NCBI GenBank assembly: GCA_027574665.1
Contig: CM050648.1
Span: 137,702,175 to 137,766,174 of the forward strand
Source: Rhynochetos jubatus
Taxonomy: Eukaryota > Chordata > Aves > Eurypygiformes > Rhynochetidae
Direction of reading: 5' to 3'
DNA length: 64,000 nucleotides
Shown: positions 54,001-60,190 of the stretch, one piece after another
How the letters are laid out: the number at the start of each line of letters is the position of its first letter
Numbering within the stretch: the first letter of the stretch is position 1
Position numbers and translations under genes: made by a program
The notes under the pieces: model-generated
Database searches by the model: none
Told to the model about the DNA's origin: nothing
What the model saw: the letters and a program-made list of their open reading frames with translations, nothing else

Positions 54001-57000
54001 CTTATAAAGTCTTTAAAAAATGACAAACTATTTCTGTTTCCAATTGAAATTGCTCTATATCAGTAAATGATGTATTACTTTTTTTGAGTGCTGTAGACTT
54101 CAAGACAATAATGTGTTTTATACATGAAATGAGGTTTTCTGGGAAGTTCATGAAATATTTCTCACAAGAAATGTTTGGTGCAGACCCATTATTGACCTAA
54201 AATACGTTGTGATCTTTGCAATGTGTTAGAGATACTTGGAGTAGCTTGCGTTTCTCCAAACTGTGTTGGAGTCATTCACTCCCTGTATTTAAGGACAGAT
54301 CCCACTCCCATATGTCACTGGAAACCTTGTCCCCTTATCCTTTAACTTCATCCTTGCAGAAGTGATGTTGACCCTGGCTGATACAGTGGAAGGATCTGAA
54401 GTTTGTCTGCTTAGTATATGTGTTTGTATCTGTTTGGTGTCCTCTTGAGAGGGATCCTGCTGTCACCAGAGTGGTTACAGGATCAGAGTTACAGCATGGT
54501 TTCATCAGGCAGGACCATAGTGGTGATTCAGGCTAAATGTTGTGAGAATGATGAACAGCTGTTGTAGAAGCAGAATCAAGTCTTCCCCTTTCCAAAACTT
54601 TGCCATTGTGATTGTTCTTATTACTTAGAAATTAGCAAAGATGCAATTAAGAATTAGGAATGTTTTTCTTAAGAATATGTAAAGCAGGTAACTCTTCAGG
54701 TATCTATGGAGATGTGTTGCTTTGAGGGTACCTGCTGGGATTTTGTCTCCATTTCTCTGTGTTGAAGTTCATGACATGGCTTACCTGACAGCTTTAGCTT
54801 GCACTTAACTCCCCTGTAGAGGTCTTAGCCCAGAAGTTATTTTGGCAGCACTGTCCTCTGAGCAGTACTCATCCTTGACACATGTGCTGTAAAGGTCAGC
54901 CTTTTAGAGATTGAAGAGAGCCTTACAATAGCAAAAATGTTGGACTTCAAAGTGCCAACTCTTGTATACAAAAGTTACCAGCATTTTTGAAGGATGTAAG
55001 TCGATCTGTGCTTCGTGGAACTTGAGCCCTAGCAAATGCATCAAGGTGGCAGTGTGCTGTTTGTAAATCTGGGATCCCTGAGCTTCTGACTGCTGGTGCA
55101 AAGGGGTGGTGAAAATCCTCGACTGTAGAGGTGGCTCAAGTTGTAGCATGGTTGGAGGCTGCCTTCTGCATGCCTCCTAATCCCACAAATACATTAGCAC
55201 CCTGTGGTGGGTTGACACTGGCTGAAGGCCAGGTGCCCACCAAAGCCATTCTATGCCTCCCCTCCTCAGCTGGACAGGGGAGAGAAAACACAACGAAAGG
55301 CTCTTCGGTTGAGATGAGGAAAAGGAGGAGGTATCACTCACTCATTATGGTCATGGGCGAAACAGATTTGACTTGCGAAAATTAATTTGTTACCTATCAA
55401 ATCAGATTAGGATAATGAGAAATAAAACCAAATCTTAAAACACCTTCCCCCCACCCCTCCCTTTTTCCCAGCTTTGCTCCCAGTTTATCTACCTCCTCCC
55501 CACCAGCAGCAGAGCAGGATGGGGATTGGGGGCTGTGGTCAGTTCATCAGACAGTGTCTCTGCTGCTCCTTCCTCCTCAGAGGAGGATTCCTCACACTCT
55601 GCCCCTGCTCTAGTGTGGGGTCTGTCCCACGGAAGACAGTCCTCCATGAATTTCTCCAATGTGAGTCCCTCCCACAGGCTGCAGTTTTTCATGAACTGCT
55701 CCAGTGTGGGTCCCCCCAAGGATTGCAGTCCTTCAGGAGCAGCCTGCTCCAGCCTGGGTCCCCCTGGGGTCACAAGTCCTGCCAGCAAACCTGCTCCAGC
55801 TTGGGCTCCCCTCTCCATGGGGCCACAGCTCCTGCCAGGAGCCTGCTCCAACCTGGGCTTCCCTTAGGGTCACAAGCTCCTTCAGGCATCCCCCTGCTCC
55901 AGTGTTGGGTCCTTCCCAGGCTGCAAGTGGGTCTCTGCTCCACTGTGACCCTCCATGGGTGAAGGGCACAGTCAGCCTCATCATGGTCTGCAGCACAGGC
56001 TGCTGGGGTATCTCTGCACCTGGAGCACCTCCTCCCTTTTTCCACTGTCCTGGGTGTCTGCAGGGTTGTTCCTCTCACATGTTCTCACTCCCCTCTTCAG
56101 CTGCGGTTGCACATTTTTTTCCCCCTTCTTAAACACGTTATCCCAGAAGTGCTACCACCATCACTGGTGGGCTTGGCCTCGGCCAGCGGTGGGTCATCAT
56201 GGAGCCAGCTGGGATTGGCTCTATTGGACCCGGGAGGCCTCCAGCAGCTTCTCACAGAAGGGACCGCTGTAGCTGCCCCCCACTACCAAATCCTAGGCAT
56301 GCAGACCCAATACACACCTTAAAGCACTGGTAGTAGTTCTGGAGGGAACTCTGCTCTTTGCAGAGGGTCATACAATGAGAGGGATCTTACATCGCCTTGC
56401 TTGGCTTTAACGGGAGGAGCAGGAGGTTTCTGGGTTCATCTGCCGTTACCAGTATTGCTTTGAAATTACTCCCTATGTCACTGCCATTGCGAGGTAATGA
56501 ATACCATTGTAGCCCACCAAAGAAAAATTAATACAGGCAAAATATTTTTACAAGGGGAAAATAAAGAACTGATGCTCAGACAGCTGCTTTGGGAGAGGAA
56601 CTGCTGTTATTCCCATCCATTAACCTAGTGGAACATACTTTGTCAAAGCAGTAACTCAGCAGCCTCAGGGTATTTTACTAAAAGATCAAGAAAAGCATTT
56701 CTTCCTAAGTATCCTGAGAACCCAGATCTTTGTTTAATTTACTTCAGTACTTCATGCATTCTGTTAGTCTCTTAGAGAGTCTGAGGAACGCTTGTCTTTT
56801 GTACTTTAGGTCTCCAGCGTCGTAGACTGATTCCTGCTCCGTTGCCAGATGCTGCCTCCCTAGGAAGAAAACCCAGTGTTACTGGCCAGTGGGTTGATCT
56901 ACCACCTTTGCCAGGCACTTTAAAAGAGCCATTTGAAATTAAAGTTTATGAGATTGATGATGTGGAACGATTACAGCGACACAGACAAGAGGAAACTGAG

Positions 57001-58565
57001 GTCAGCACATATTTTACAACAACTGTAGACAACTTAAATTACAGTATACAGGCAGAATCCTTGCTTCAATGCCAGAATGGTGTTCAGGAAATTGATTGCA
57101 ATTAAAGCTCTATAATTATTAATTTTACAATTCATATGTTGGGGTACCCTTAACACAGAAAATGAAAATGATTACTGTCTAAAATTAATTGTGTCTAACA
57201 TGACTGATGGTGTAAATGGAAGTTACCAATGAATACATTATGAGAAGACTTTATAATCTTAGACTGGCTGATGAAACATTACAGCCTCCCTCAACTATAG
57301 GGTCATTAACTCTTTATGTAAATGACAGGATTCTATTAAATCAGGGATACACTGAGTTTAATTTACTTGTAATTGGAAAACACTTCAGCTAATTCTATTT
57401 TCTTCTGAATTCTATATTCTTCTGATGCCTTTTTCCCATTTCTTTCATAATAGCCTTTCCAGGATGTTGAGAAGGTAGGAATGCTTTTAAGAAAATAAGA
57501 ATTCATCTGTTTTAGGATTAAATATAACTCTTACGTTATTATTAGGCTGTGTTTATCTTTGTACTACTGGAAAGAAAATCCTATACAAACAGCAGTAATT
57601 TTAGAATGTATTAGAGATGTTTGCTAATTCAGAGAAGGGCAAAAAATGCTTGAGTGATGTAGCATGCTGTTCCTCTAGATTGGAATCCATTAATGTAAAC
57701 TTCAAAAAAGCCCCCAAAAACCACAACCAAACCAACCAACCCACCTGCTAACTCTTACAAGTAATGAGCTGGGAGCAATTTGTGTGAAACTGTTGGAGGT
57801 CAGCTCGTAGCAGGCGAATTCATAAAATGGTCTTTCTGTGTCTTAAAAGGGTCTGATGTATTTCCATACCAAACTGAAGATACTAGAAAGGCGCCAGCAG
57901 CGAATCAGAGAAGTAAAGGCAAAGCATGAATTTTTGAAGGAAGAGTTGGAAGAGACAAAGTGCAGATTGATGATGGATCCAAATAAATGGAAAGAGGAGT
58001 GTAAGTATTTTGCAAAAACAGCAGAATGGTCAGCATGTAACAATTTTTCAGCATGTGAGCGGGCTCACTGAAAAAGTTAAGCACTTGCTAAGATACTTTG
58101 CTGAACTGAGCCCTAAAATACTCTGTGACTCCATTCGTATTTCTGTGATAGGGGATTTGTTCAGTGCTGAGTAGTACTGGGAATGAACACCCCCCTCACC
58201 AAACTAACCAGAAGAGAACATCAGAATAATGTAAAGACTCGCTGTGATGCTTGTTAATAATAAATATTTATACGACCTTTTATTATCCTTCTTTCCAAAG
58301 AAGGAAAAAAAAATGTTTTGCATCTGCTGAACTAATTGAAAAGATTTTCTTAGTTCAAGAGAAATAAAATTGTCTGTTTTGTCTGACAGTTGAAGTGGAT
58401 CCTGATCTGGATAAGGAGTCACAGGAGTACCTGGAGGCACTGGAACAAGTGACAGAGGAACTGGAGCAGTGTGTCAATCTGTGCAAGTCACATATCATGA
58501 TAGTGACGTGTTTTGATATTGGAATAACAGATGCACAAGATGGAGTAAGGGAAGTGGAGGTTTGA
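8856..58565 (+). CDS. KIF26A: KIF26A, kinesin-11 family protein, 3' twelve coding exons (5' part outside window)
   Basis: KIF26A is an atypical kinesin reported to bind microtubules without ATPase activity and to restrain signalling (GDNF-Ret/Grb2 in enteric neurons and FAK in sensory neurons, from literature memory). Twelve exons join without phase conflict into 1,775 residues ending in TGA at 58563-58565. In fragment numbering, residues ~1-117 are the end of the N-terminal region, ~118-470 the motor-like domain, ~476-1640 a Ser/Pro-rich region presumed disordered, and ~1668-1770 a helical, probably coiled-coil tail. The motor has P-loop GHVKLGKS, NSH in place of the NxxSSRSH switch I, and DLGSCE in place of DLAGSE. 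KIF26B is the alternative. The motor end [13 protein letters not shown], the linker [18 protein letters not shown] and the tail VTCFDI...REVEV fit KIF26A as I remember it. The start codon and first exons lie upstream. I see no disruption, so the gene looks functional. Confidence 0.94.
9991..10921 (-). mobile_element. CR1 LINE, 5'-truncated and internally deleted
   Basis: On the minus strand the piece from 10920 down encodes [18 protein letters not shown], a CR1 reverse-transcriptase block. After a jump near 10778 it encodes [18 protein letters not shown], then [20 protein letters not shown] and [20 protein letters not shown], the region after the catalytic FADD box. About 110 residues, including FADD, appear to be missing at the jump. 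The low-coordinate end has the CR1 3' UTR (GGAACACTTCCAGGGATGGG on the plus strand) and AGAATCACAGAATGG. It cannot be active. Confidence 0.92.
11095..11111 (+). repeat. Mononucleotide run of 17 C
   Basis: An uninterrupted C run following GGCTT. It is prone to length variation and sequencing error. Confidence 0.9.
14095..14134 (+). repeat. T-rich tract with regularly spaced single G
   Basis: T runs of 7-14 bases separated by single G residues. The tract is followed directly by unique sequence. It is simple sequence, possibly the tail of a lost insertion on the minus strand, but no element body is recognisable. Confidence 0.75.
14741..15655 (-). mobile_element. CR1 LINE, 5'-truncated copy
   Basis: On the minus strand it encodes [20 protein letters not shown], then [40 protein letters not shown] and [20 protein letters not shown], the C-terminal half of CR1 reverse transcriptase. 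The 3' UTR follows toward 14741. The catalytic FADD is changed to LPDN here. The copy is close in sequence to the one 4.7 kb to its left and has the same orientation. The 5' border near 15655 is uncertain because similarity fades. Confidence 0.9.
17178..17219. repeat. Facing A17 and T16 tracts
   Basis: A run of 17 A is followed by CCCCCATGC and then 16 T. The two tracts are complementary and could pair with a 9-base loop. This is simple sequence with no element body beside it. Confidence 0.8.
18600..18745. repeat. Possible ancient amniote interspersed repeat remnant
   Basis: GCACAGTGCTTTATCAGCAT, then GGCTCCCTGCTAAGAAGAGC and CAGAGATGAGACACAGAG recall the usual phrases of old amniote SINE/LINE debris (cacagtgcttta..., ccctgccc.aagagct..., gaaactgagacacagag). 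The match is from memory and diverged. Confidence 0.35.
22507..22568. repeat. TA-rich simple repeat
   Basis: Imperfect TATA/TATG/TATT units over about 60 bp. No gene feature overlaps it. Confidence 0.75.
23105..23545 (+). repeat. Old CR1/L3-like LINE, 3' portion
   Basis: The block runs from the CAAGGATAGCCAGAAATC region through GGGAGGCTGTGGGCTTGC, TTCACTGAAGGTTTCTAAGA and ACAAGTTGGTCAAATACATA to AAAGTCCCTTCTGGA. This order matches the 3' end of old CR1-group LINEs seen across amniotes (ggaggctgtgg-atctcc..., ggagatttttaa..., gacctcttgaggtcccttcc...). Divergence is high, so it is much older than the avian CR1 copies nearby. Confidence 0.6.
25030..25145 (+). repeat. Possible MIR-type SINE remnant
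   Basis: GGAATCAGGACTCCCAGTTC, then TATTTCTGACTTGTTGTTTG, and further on CTCTGTATCTTCAGTT follow the order of the MIR 3' half (gagtcaggactcc-gggttctattcc..., ctgacttgctgtgtgacc..., tctctgtgcctcagtt). It is diverged and recognised from memory only. Confidence 0.45.
26465..26484. repeat. Perfect 20 bp palindrome
   Basis: CACGGATATATATATCCGTG is identical to its reverse complement. The core is a TATA run, with GC-containing outer arms that make it unlikely to be plain AT simple repeat. It is intronic with no known site match. Confidence 0.9.
29454..29637 (+). CDS. KIF26A: KIF26A coding exon (probably exon 5)
   Basis: The acceptor is TTTTATACAG and the donor AAG|GTAACT. The first base completes the Arg codon split by the previous intron, and the exon leaves in phase 0. 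It encodes [19 protein letters not shown], then [21 protein letters not shown] and KIDNPGIGK-like residues (IKDNPGIGK). This is the basic and proline-rich segment just before the first motor strand, and it is strongly conserved in KIF26 proteins. Confidence 0.93.
34861..35022 (-). repeat. CR1 LINE, short 3' end fragment
   Basis: The plus strand reads ATCATAGAATGGAATCACAG, then GGTTGGAAAGGACCTTGAAG and CCCTGCCATGGGCAGGGACA, then CCAGCCTGGCCTTGAAGACA and GCCAGGGATGGGGCACC. This is the CR1 3' UTR in antisense. It stops near 35022, shortly before a 21-base A run, so it is about 160 bp and strongly truncated. Confidence 0.85.
35039..35102. repeat. A21 tract and T15 tract in inverted arrangement
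   Basis: A run of 21 A at 35039-35059 and a run of 15 T at 35088-35102 are separated by about 28 bases. It lies next to the CR1 fragment's 5' edge. It is simple sequence and able to fold back. Confidence 0.8.
37949..37981. repeat. Perfect 10 bp inverted repeat with 13-base loop
   Basis: GCTGTGGTAT at 37949-37958 is exactly complementary to ATACCACAGC at 37972-37981. A G-T and an A-T pair could extend it inward. I see no terminal repeats or target duplication that would mark a transposon. Confidence 0.85.
41196..41244. repeat. Short direct repeat plus 7 bp hairpin
   Basis: CAAAGCGCT occurs twice, 16 bases apart, with nearby GTGAC copies. This is followed by GTGACAC and its complement GTGTCAC separated by seven bases (41224-41244). 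It is a small local duplication with no recognised function. Confidence 0.6.
42804..43013 (+). CDS. KIF26A: KIF26A coding exon (probably exon 6), start of motor domain
   Basis: The acceptor is TTCTTGCAG and the donor CAG|GTACTG. The exon is 70 codons long, phase 0 at both ends. It begins [19 protein letters not shown], the first beta strand of the kinesin fold. It continues [17 protein letters not shown] and ends [14 protein letters not shown], the kinesin F-x-F-D-x-V-F motif that precedes the P-loop region. Confidence 0.95.
43310..43415. repeat. Possible ancient amniote palindromic repeat remnant
   Basis: CACTGCTTTCAGTGGG followed by AACATGTGCTTAACGTTAAA resembles an old amniote element with the phrases cccattgacttcaatggg and cacatgcttaaagttaagc. 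It is short and diverged, and the identification is from memory. Confidence 0.35.
43687..43721. repeat. Tandem duplication, 18 bp period
   Basis: GGAAAAGTCTTCCATTC occurs perfectly at 43687-43703 and again at 43705-43721. It is a simple local duplication inside an intron. Confidence 0.9.
44985..45078 (+). CDS. KIF26A: KIF26A coding exon (probably exon 7), first half of P-loop
   Basis: The acceptor is CCTTTCAG and the donor TTG|GTGAGC. The exon is 94 bp, entering in phase 0 and leaving after the first base of a Gly codon. It encodes [31 protein letters not shown]. The last residues are the start of the nucleotide-binding loop, GHVKLG at 45063 onward, where conventional kinesins have GQTGSG. 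Confidence 0.95.
45556..45818 (+). CDS. KIF26A: KIF26A coding exon (probably exon 8), second half of P-loop
   Basis: The acceptor is TTCATTCTAG and the donor CAG|GTATAA. The first two bases complete the Gly codon, then [13 protein letters not shown] finishes the P-loop. The exon continues [23 protein letters not shown], then [23 protein letters not shown] and [12 protein letters not shown]. The Lys-Ser pair of the Walker A motif is kept at 45558-45563, although the preceding loop residues are unusual for a kinesin. Confidence 0.95.
46078..46261 (+). CDS. KIF26A: KIF26A coding exon (probably exon 9), switch I region
   Basis: The acceptor is TTTATATTCTAG and the donor GGAA|GTATGA. The exon encodes [23 protein letters not shown], then [20 protein letters not shown] and MEKSGKGG, and leaves after one base of a Met codon. 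NSH is all that remains of the conventional switch I signature NxxSSRSH. Confidence 0.95.
46561..46720 (+). CDS. KIF26A: KIF26A coding exon (probably exon 10), switch II region
   Basis: The acceptor is TTTTCCTTTTAG and the donor ATAA|GTAAGT. The exon completes the Met codon and encodes [18 protein letters not shown], then [31 protein letters not shown] replaces the canonical switch II DLAGSE, while the following helix (conventional kinesins: ...[11 protein letters not shown]) is preserved. The exon leaves after two bases of a Lys codon. Confidence 0.95.
46721..48452. other. 1.7 kb KIF26A intron
   Basis: Donor GTAAGT and acceptor TTACACAG. It contains a palindromic TA-repeat near its 5' end (46901-46944). 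The stretch 47383-48015 has open frames with no recognised family and no paired splice sites. Confidence 0.85.
46901..46944. repeat. Palindromic TA repeat flanked by TGTACA
   Basis: Three TGTACA units are separated by (TA)7 and (TA)6. Both 46901-46926 and 46921-46944 are perfect palindromes. It is a microsatellite likely to vary in length. Confidence 0.9.
48453..48615 (+). CDS. KIF26A: KIF26A coding exon (probably exon 11), end of motor domain
   Basis: The acceptor is TTCGTTACACAG. The donor AAG|GTTGGT is weaker than its neighbours. The exon encodes [20 protein letters not shown], then [20 protein letters not shown] and [14 protein letters not shown]. These match the kinesin microtubule-binding helix and the last motor strand and helix. 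HISDSPA and [11 protein letters not shown] separate KIF26A from KIF26B. Confidence 0.95.
48616..49159. other. 544 bp KIF26A intron
   Basis: Donor GTTGGT and acceptor CATTTGCAG. AT-rich. The last 39 bp are in frame with the giant exon and contain an ATG at 49121. No other feature is seen. Confidence 0.85.
49160..52544 (+). CDS. KIF26A: KIF26A giant coding exon (probably exon 12), Ser/Pro-rich region
   Basis: This 3,385 bp exon holds about 64% of the visible coding sequence (fragment residues ~476-1603). The acceptor is CATTTGCAG and the donor ACAG|GTAAGA. It opens [20 protein letters not shown], followed by [20 protein letters not shown], then [18 protein letters not shown] and [18 protein letters not shown]. 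Later conserved islands are [48 protein letters not shown] and [20 protein letters not shown]. The sequence is rich in Ser, Pro, Lys and Gly and looks disordered between these islands. It becomes GC-richer toward its 3' end. The open frame also runs 39 bp upstream (ATG at 49121) and 167 bp downstream of the splice sites. I place the borders by the splice sites and family similarity. Confidence 0.95.
52867..52886 (+). repeat. CCTC tetranucleotide repeat
   Basis: Five CCTC units in a row within GC-rich intronic sequence just after the giant exon. Confidence 0.9.
55203..56314 (+). mobile_element. Endogenous retrovirus LTR, apparently solo (avian ERV, probably ERVL-like)
   Basis: A ~1.1 kb block starts TGTGGTGGGTTGACACTGGC and ends GCAGACCCAATACA, giving the usual TG...CA ends. 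The flanks CACCC (55198-55202) and CACCT (56315-56319) agree at four of five bases, which fits a five-base target duplication. The interior has AATGAGAAATAAAACC and a C/T-rich stretch, then degenerate repeats built on CTGCTCCAG and GGGTCC phrases. I recognise the sequence as a common avian LTR from memory. No coding region is attached, so it is a fossil solo LTR. The one mismatch in the flanks suggests moderate age. Confidence 0.7.
55610..55935. repeat. Degenerate tandem repeats inside the LTR
   Basis: Units of about 40-60 bp recur with the phrases GCTCCAGTGTGGGTCC, CTGCAGT.CTTC and CCTGCCAG. They are imperfect and lie wholly within the LTR, giving it a GC-rich middle. Confidence 0.6.
56810..57000 (+). 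CDS. KIF26A: KIF26A coding exon (probably exon 13)
   Basis: The acceptor is TTTTGTACTTTAG and the donor GAG|GTCAGC. The exon completes the split Gly codon. It encodes [20 protein letters not shown], then [20 protein letters not shown] and [24 protein letters not shown] and [17 protein letters not shown] are family hallmarks. The frame stays open for 105 bp into the intron, but the donor and the family sequence both support stopping at 57000. Confidence 0.94.
57001..58389. other. Two KIF26A introns (57001-57849 and 58001-58389)
   Basis: AT-rich introns of 849 and 389 bp separating the last three coding exons. I see no repeat or RNA feature in either beyond short A-rich tracts. Confidence 0.85.
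57850..58000 (+). CDS. KIF26A: KIF26A coding exon (probably exon 14), coiled coil
   Basis: The acceptor is GTGTCTTAAAAG, a weak pyrimidine tract, and the donor GAGT|GTAAGT is strong. The exon encodes [20 protein letters not shown], then [20 protein letters not shown] and [10 protein letters not shown]. This is a charged heptad-like helix matching the C-terminal coiled coil of KIF26 proteins. It leaves after one base of a Phe codon. Confidence 0.93.
58390..58565 (+). CDS. KIF26A: KIF26A last coding exon (probably exon 15) with stop codon
   Basis: The acceptor is TTTTGTCTGACAG. The exon completes a Phe codon and encodes [20 protein letters not shown], then [20 protein letters not shown] and [17 protein letters not shown], followed by TGA. 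The ITCF/VTCFDI block followed by a short acidic end resembles the KIF26A C-terminus as I recall it and differs from that of KIF26B. Confidence 0.94.
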
Positions 58566-59232
58566 AGAGAGGTTTTTCAAGGGACTGAAGGAAGTGAAGC
58601 TGGATTGTACGATATGAAGAAGAAAAGAGGTTAAGTAGCTGGGAAGTGAAGGAGGAAAGGTGAAGCCTAAAAAGCAACAACGAATGTTGTAAGAGAAAGA
58701 AACGACTGAGGGATGGGAATGTTCATAAATCATTTGGTGCCTCAACGTGACCTGAACTGTACAAAGATGAAAGTAGGATCAAGTATTGCTTCTACCAGAG
58801 GGAAGCGAAGAAATTCAGTACAAACCAGACATTAATTAACAAAAAACAAACATACAATGGAAGTGCCTTTAAAGTTAATTTGGTTTTCATTTTTGTATTT
58901 GGTGCTAGAATTAAAGCCAGCAAACCTAAGCAGACCACAAAATGTATTCCTACGAAATATTTTATACTGTATAGTGTATTTATGACTATATGTAAAAAAC
59001 AAACAACATTGTAGCAAAAGCAATAAGTAAATTATGTTTTCATACCTGAACTTGCCTTCTTGTTTCATAGAAAAGCTGTTTTATGTAGCAGAATTAAAAT
59101 TGTATTATAATTGTTTTCTTGGTTAGGGTTCCAGATATTTTTATGAACATTTATCTATTAAAAAGGTGTATTATGGCATTTTGAGATGATTGTTTTACCT
59201 TCAGGTTTTGTATTATTACCTTTTCAGATCAA

Positions 59233-59238
59233 AATAAA
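59233..59238 (+). terminator. Polyadenylation signal AATAAA, possible early site of KIF26A
   Basis: This canonical hexamer lies 668 bp after the stop codon and is followed by a TTTGTTTTCC stretch. It would give a short 3' UTR isoform. Use of the site is inferred. Confidence 0.35.
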
Positions 59239-59830
59239 CGTTTGTTTTCCATTTTATATATACATATATAGATATATATTAACTGCTTACCTACTTCCTT
59301 GGTTACTAACCTCACTTACCCCAGACCTGGTCTTTTTGGAGTCATAAACTTGATGTGAGGAAGTCTACGAAGGGCACTGTGGTTTGTTTTGGTTTTATTT
59401 TTTTTCCTCTCTGACTGCAGGAATTGAAAATTATGTTTGTTACCAAAACCATAAAACAAACAAAAAAAAGTTTTGTAAATGTTAAGTTAGGTCCATATTT
59501 TTATATAGTTTTGACTATAAATATAGCATTTGCATTTTGAACTTTTAAGACAAATAGTATATCTTTTTACAGTTTTTCTAAGGAAGGCAAACCCTCAGGA
59601 TCAAGTTTATACATGCTGCATGAGATTTGTGCTTTTTTGAAGGAGGCCACTTAAGTGTGGAAACTATTGATAAATTGTTGCCAAACAAATACTTTTGAAA
59701 AGGTTTAATAGTGTATGTAATACCACATTTCATAATGAATCATATTTTCTAATCATCTTCCTTTTTATGGTTTTTTCAAATCCTTTGTACAAATATGTAT
59801 TATAACAGCTTGCTTCAGTTTTTATCTGTG

Positions 59831-59836
59831 AATAAA
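59831..59836 (+). terminator. Polyadenylation signal AATAAA, probable main site of KIF26A
   Basis: This is a canonical AATAAA in the right orientation, 1.27 kb after the stop codon, with T-rich and TG-containing sequence just downstream. It is the last good signal before the sequence changes to intergenic repeat debris. Confidence 0.6.
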
Positions 59837-60034
59837 AGATACATCTATTGTTACGATTGCTTCTTGCTACGTACACGATTTTAACGTTTGGAAGAGAGGA
59901 TGGCCTGTGGTACACTAAGTGCTGTATTATATTATCTCTTTGCCCAAGAGAGATAACTGGGAACAGAGTTTTGATATTAGTCATCATAAACCAATCTGGA
60001 AAGAGAGACAAAACACCAAAGGGTAAAATAAATA

Positions 60035-60190
60035 GCGATGATAATACTTATATTCTCTTAGCACTTCATAGTTTACAGAACAAAGACCTGCGGCTCACGT
60101 ACTTGTTTTCCCCGATGAGGCAAAGCAATTAAAAATGGGTCTAAAAACACAGGAAGACTTTAGGAACTGGAATCAAGCCCTGAGCCCTGT
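60035..60190 (-). repeat. Possible MIR-like or related old SINE remnant
   Basis: AGCACTTCATAGTTTACAGA, then GTTTTCCCCGATGAGGCAAA, GGTCTAAAAACACAGGAAGA and GGAACTGGAATCAAGCCCTG follow the order of old amniote repeats with the phrases cagatgaggaaactgagg and ggaactggaatcaaacc. A second similar scrap lies at about 60505-60595. Both are diverged and recognised from memory. Confidence 0.35.

Larger units (their letters stand above)
52545..56809. other. 4.3 kb KIF26A intron
   Basis: Donor GTAAGA and acceptor GTACTTTAG. The first 370 bp are GC-rich and include a CCTC repeat at 52867-52886. A solo-type LTR fills 55203-56314. From 53.0 to 55.2 kb and 56.3 to 56.8 kb I see nothing I can name. Confidence 0.85.
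58566..59855 (+). other. KIF26A: KIF26A 3' untranslated region (3' end approximate)
   Basis: AT-rich sequence follows the stop codon with no further open frame of note. It carries an ATTAAA at 59157, an AATAAA at 59233 and a clean AATAAA at 59831. The last is followed by T/G-rich sequence that would suit cleavage at about 59850-59860. The end is inferred from the signal and not seen directly. Confidence 0.6.

Noticed and set aside
57001-57105. Open extension after the 56810-57000 exon
   Set aside because: The good donor at 57001 and family similarity ending at QEETE argue that this is intron. The following coding exon joins in phase.
8856-58565. Assignment of the gene as KIF26B
   Set aside because: My first reading, because the motor exons are very similar. 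The motor end, the linker after it and the C-terminal tail fit KIF26A better.
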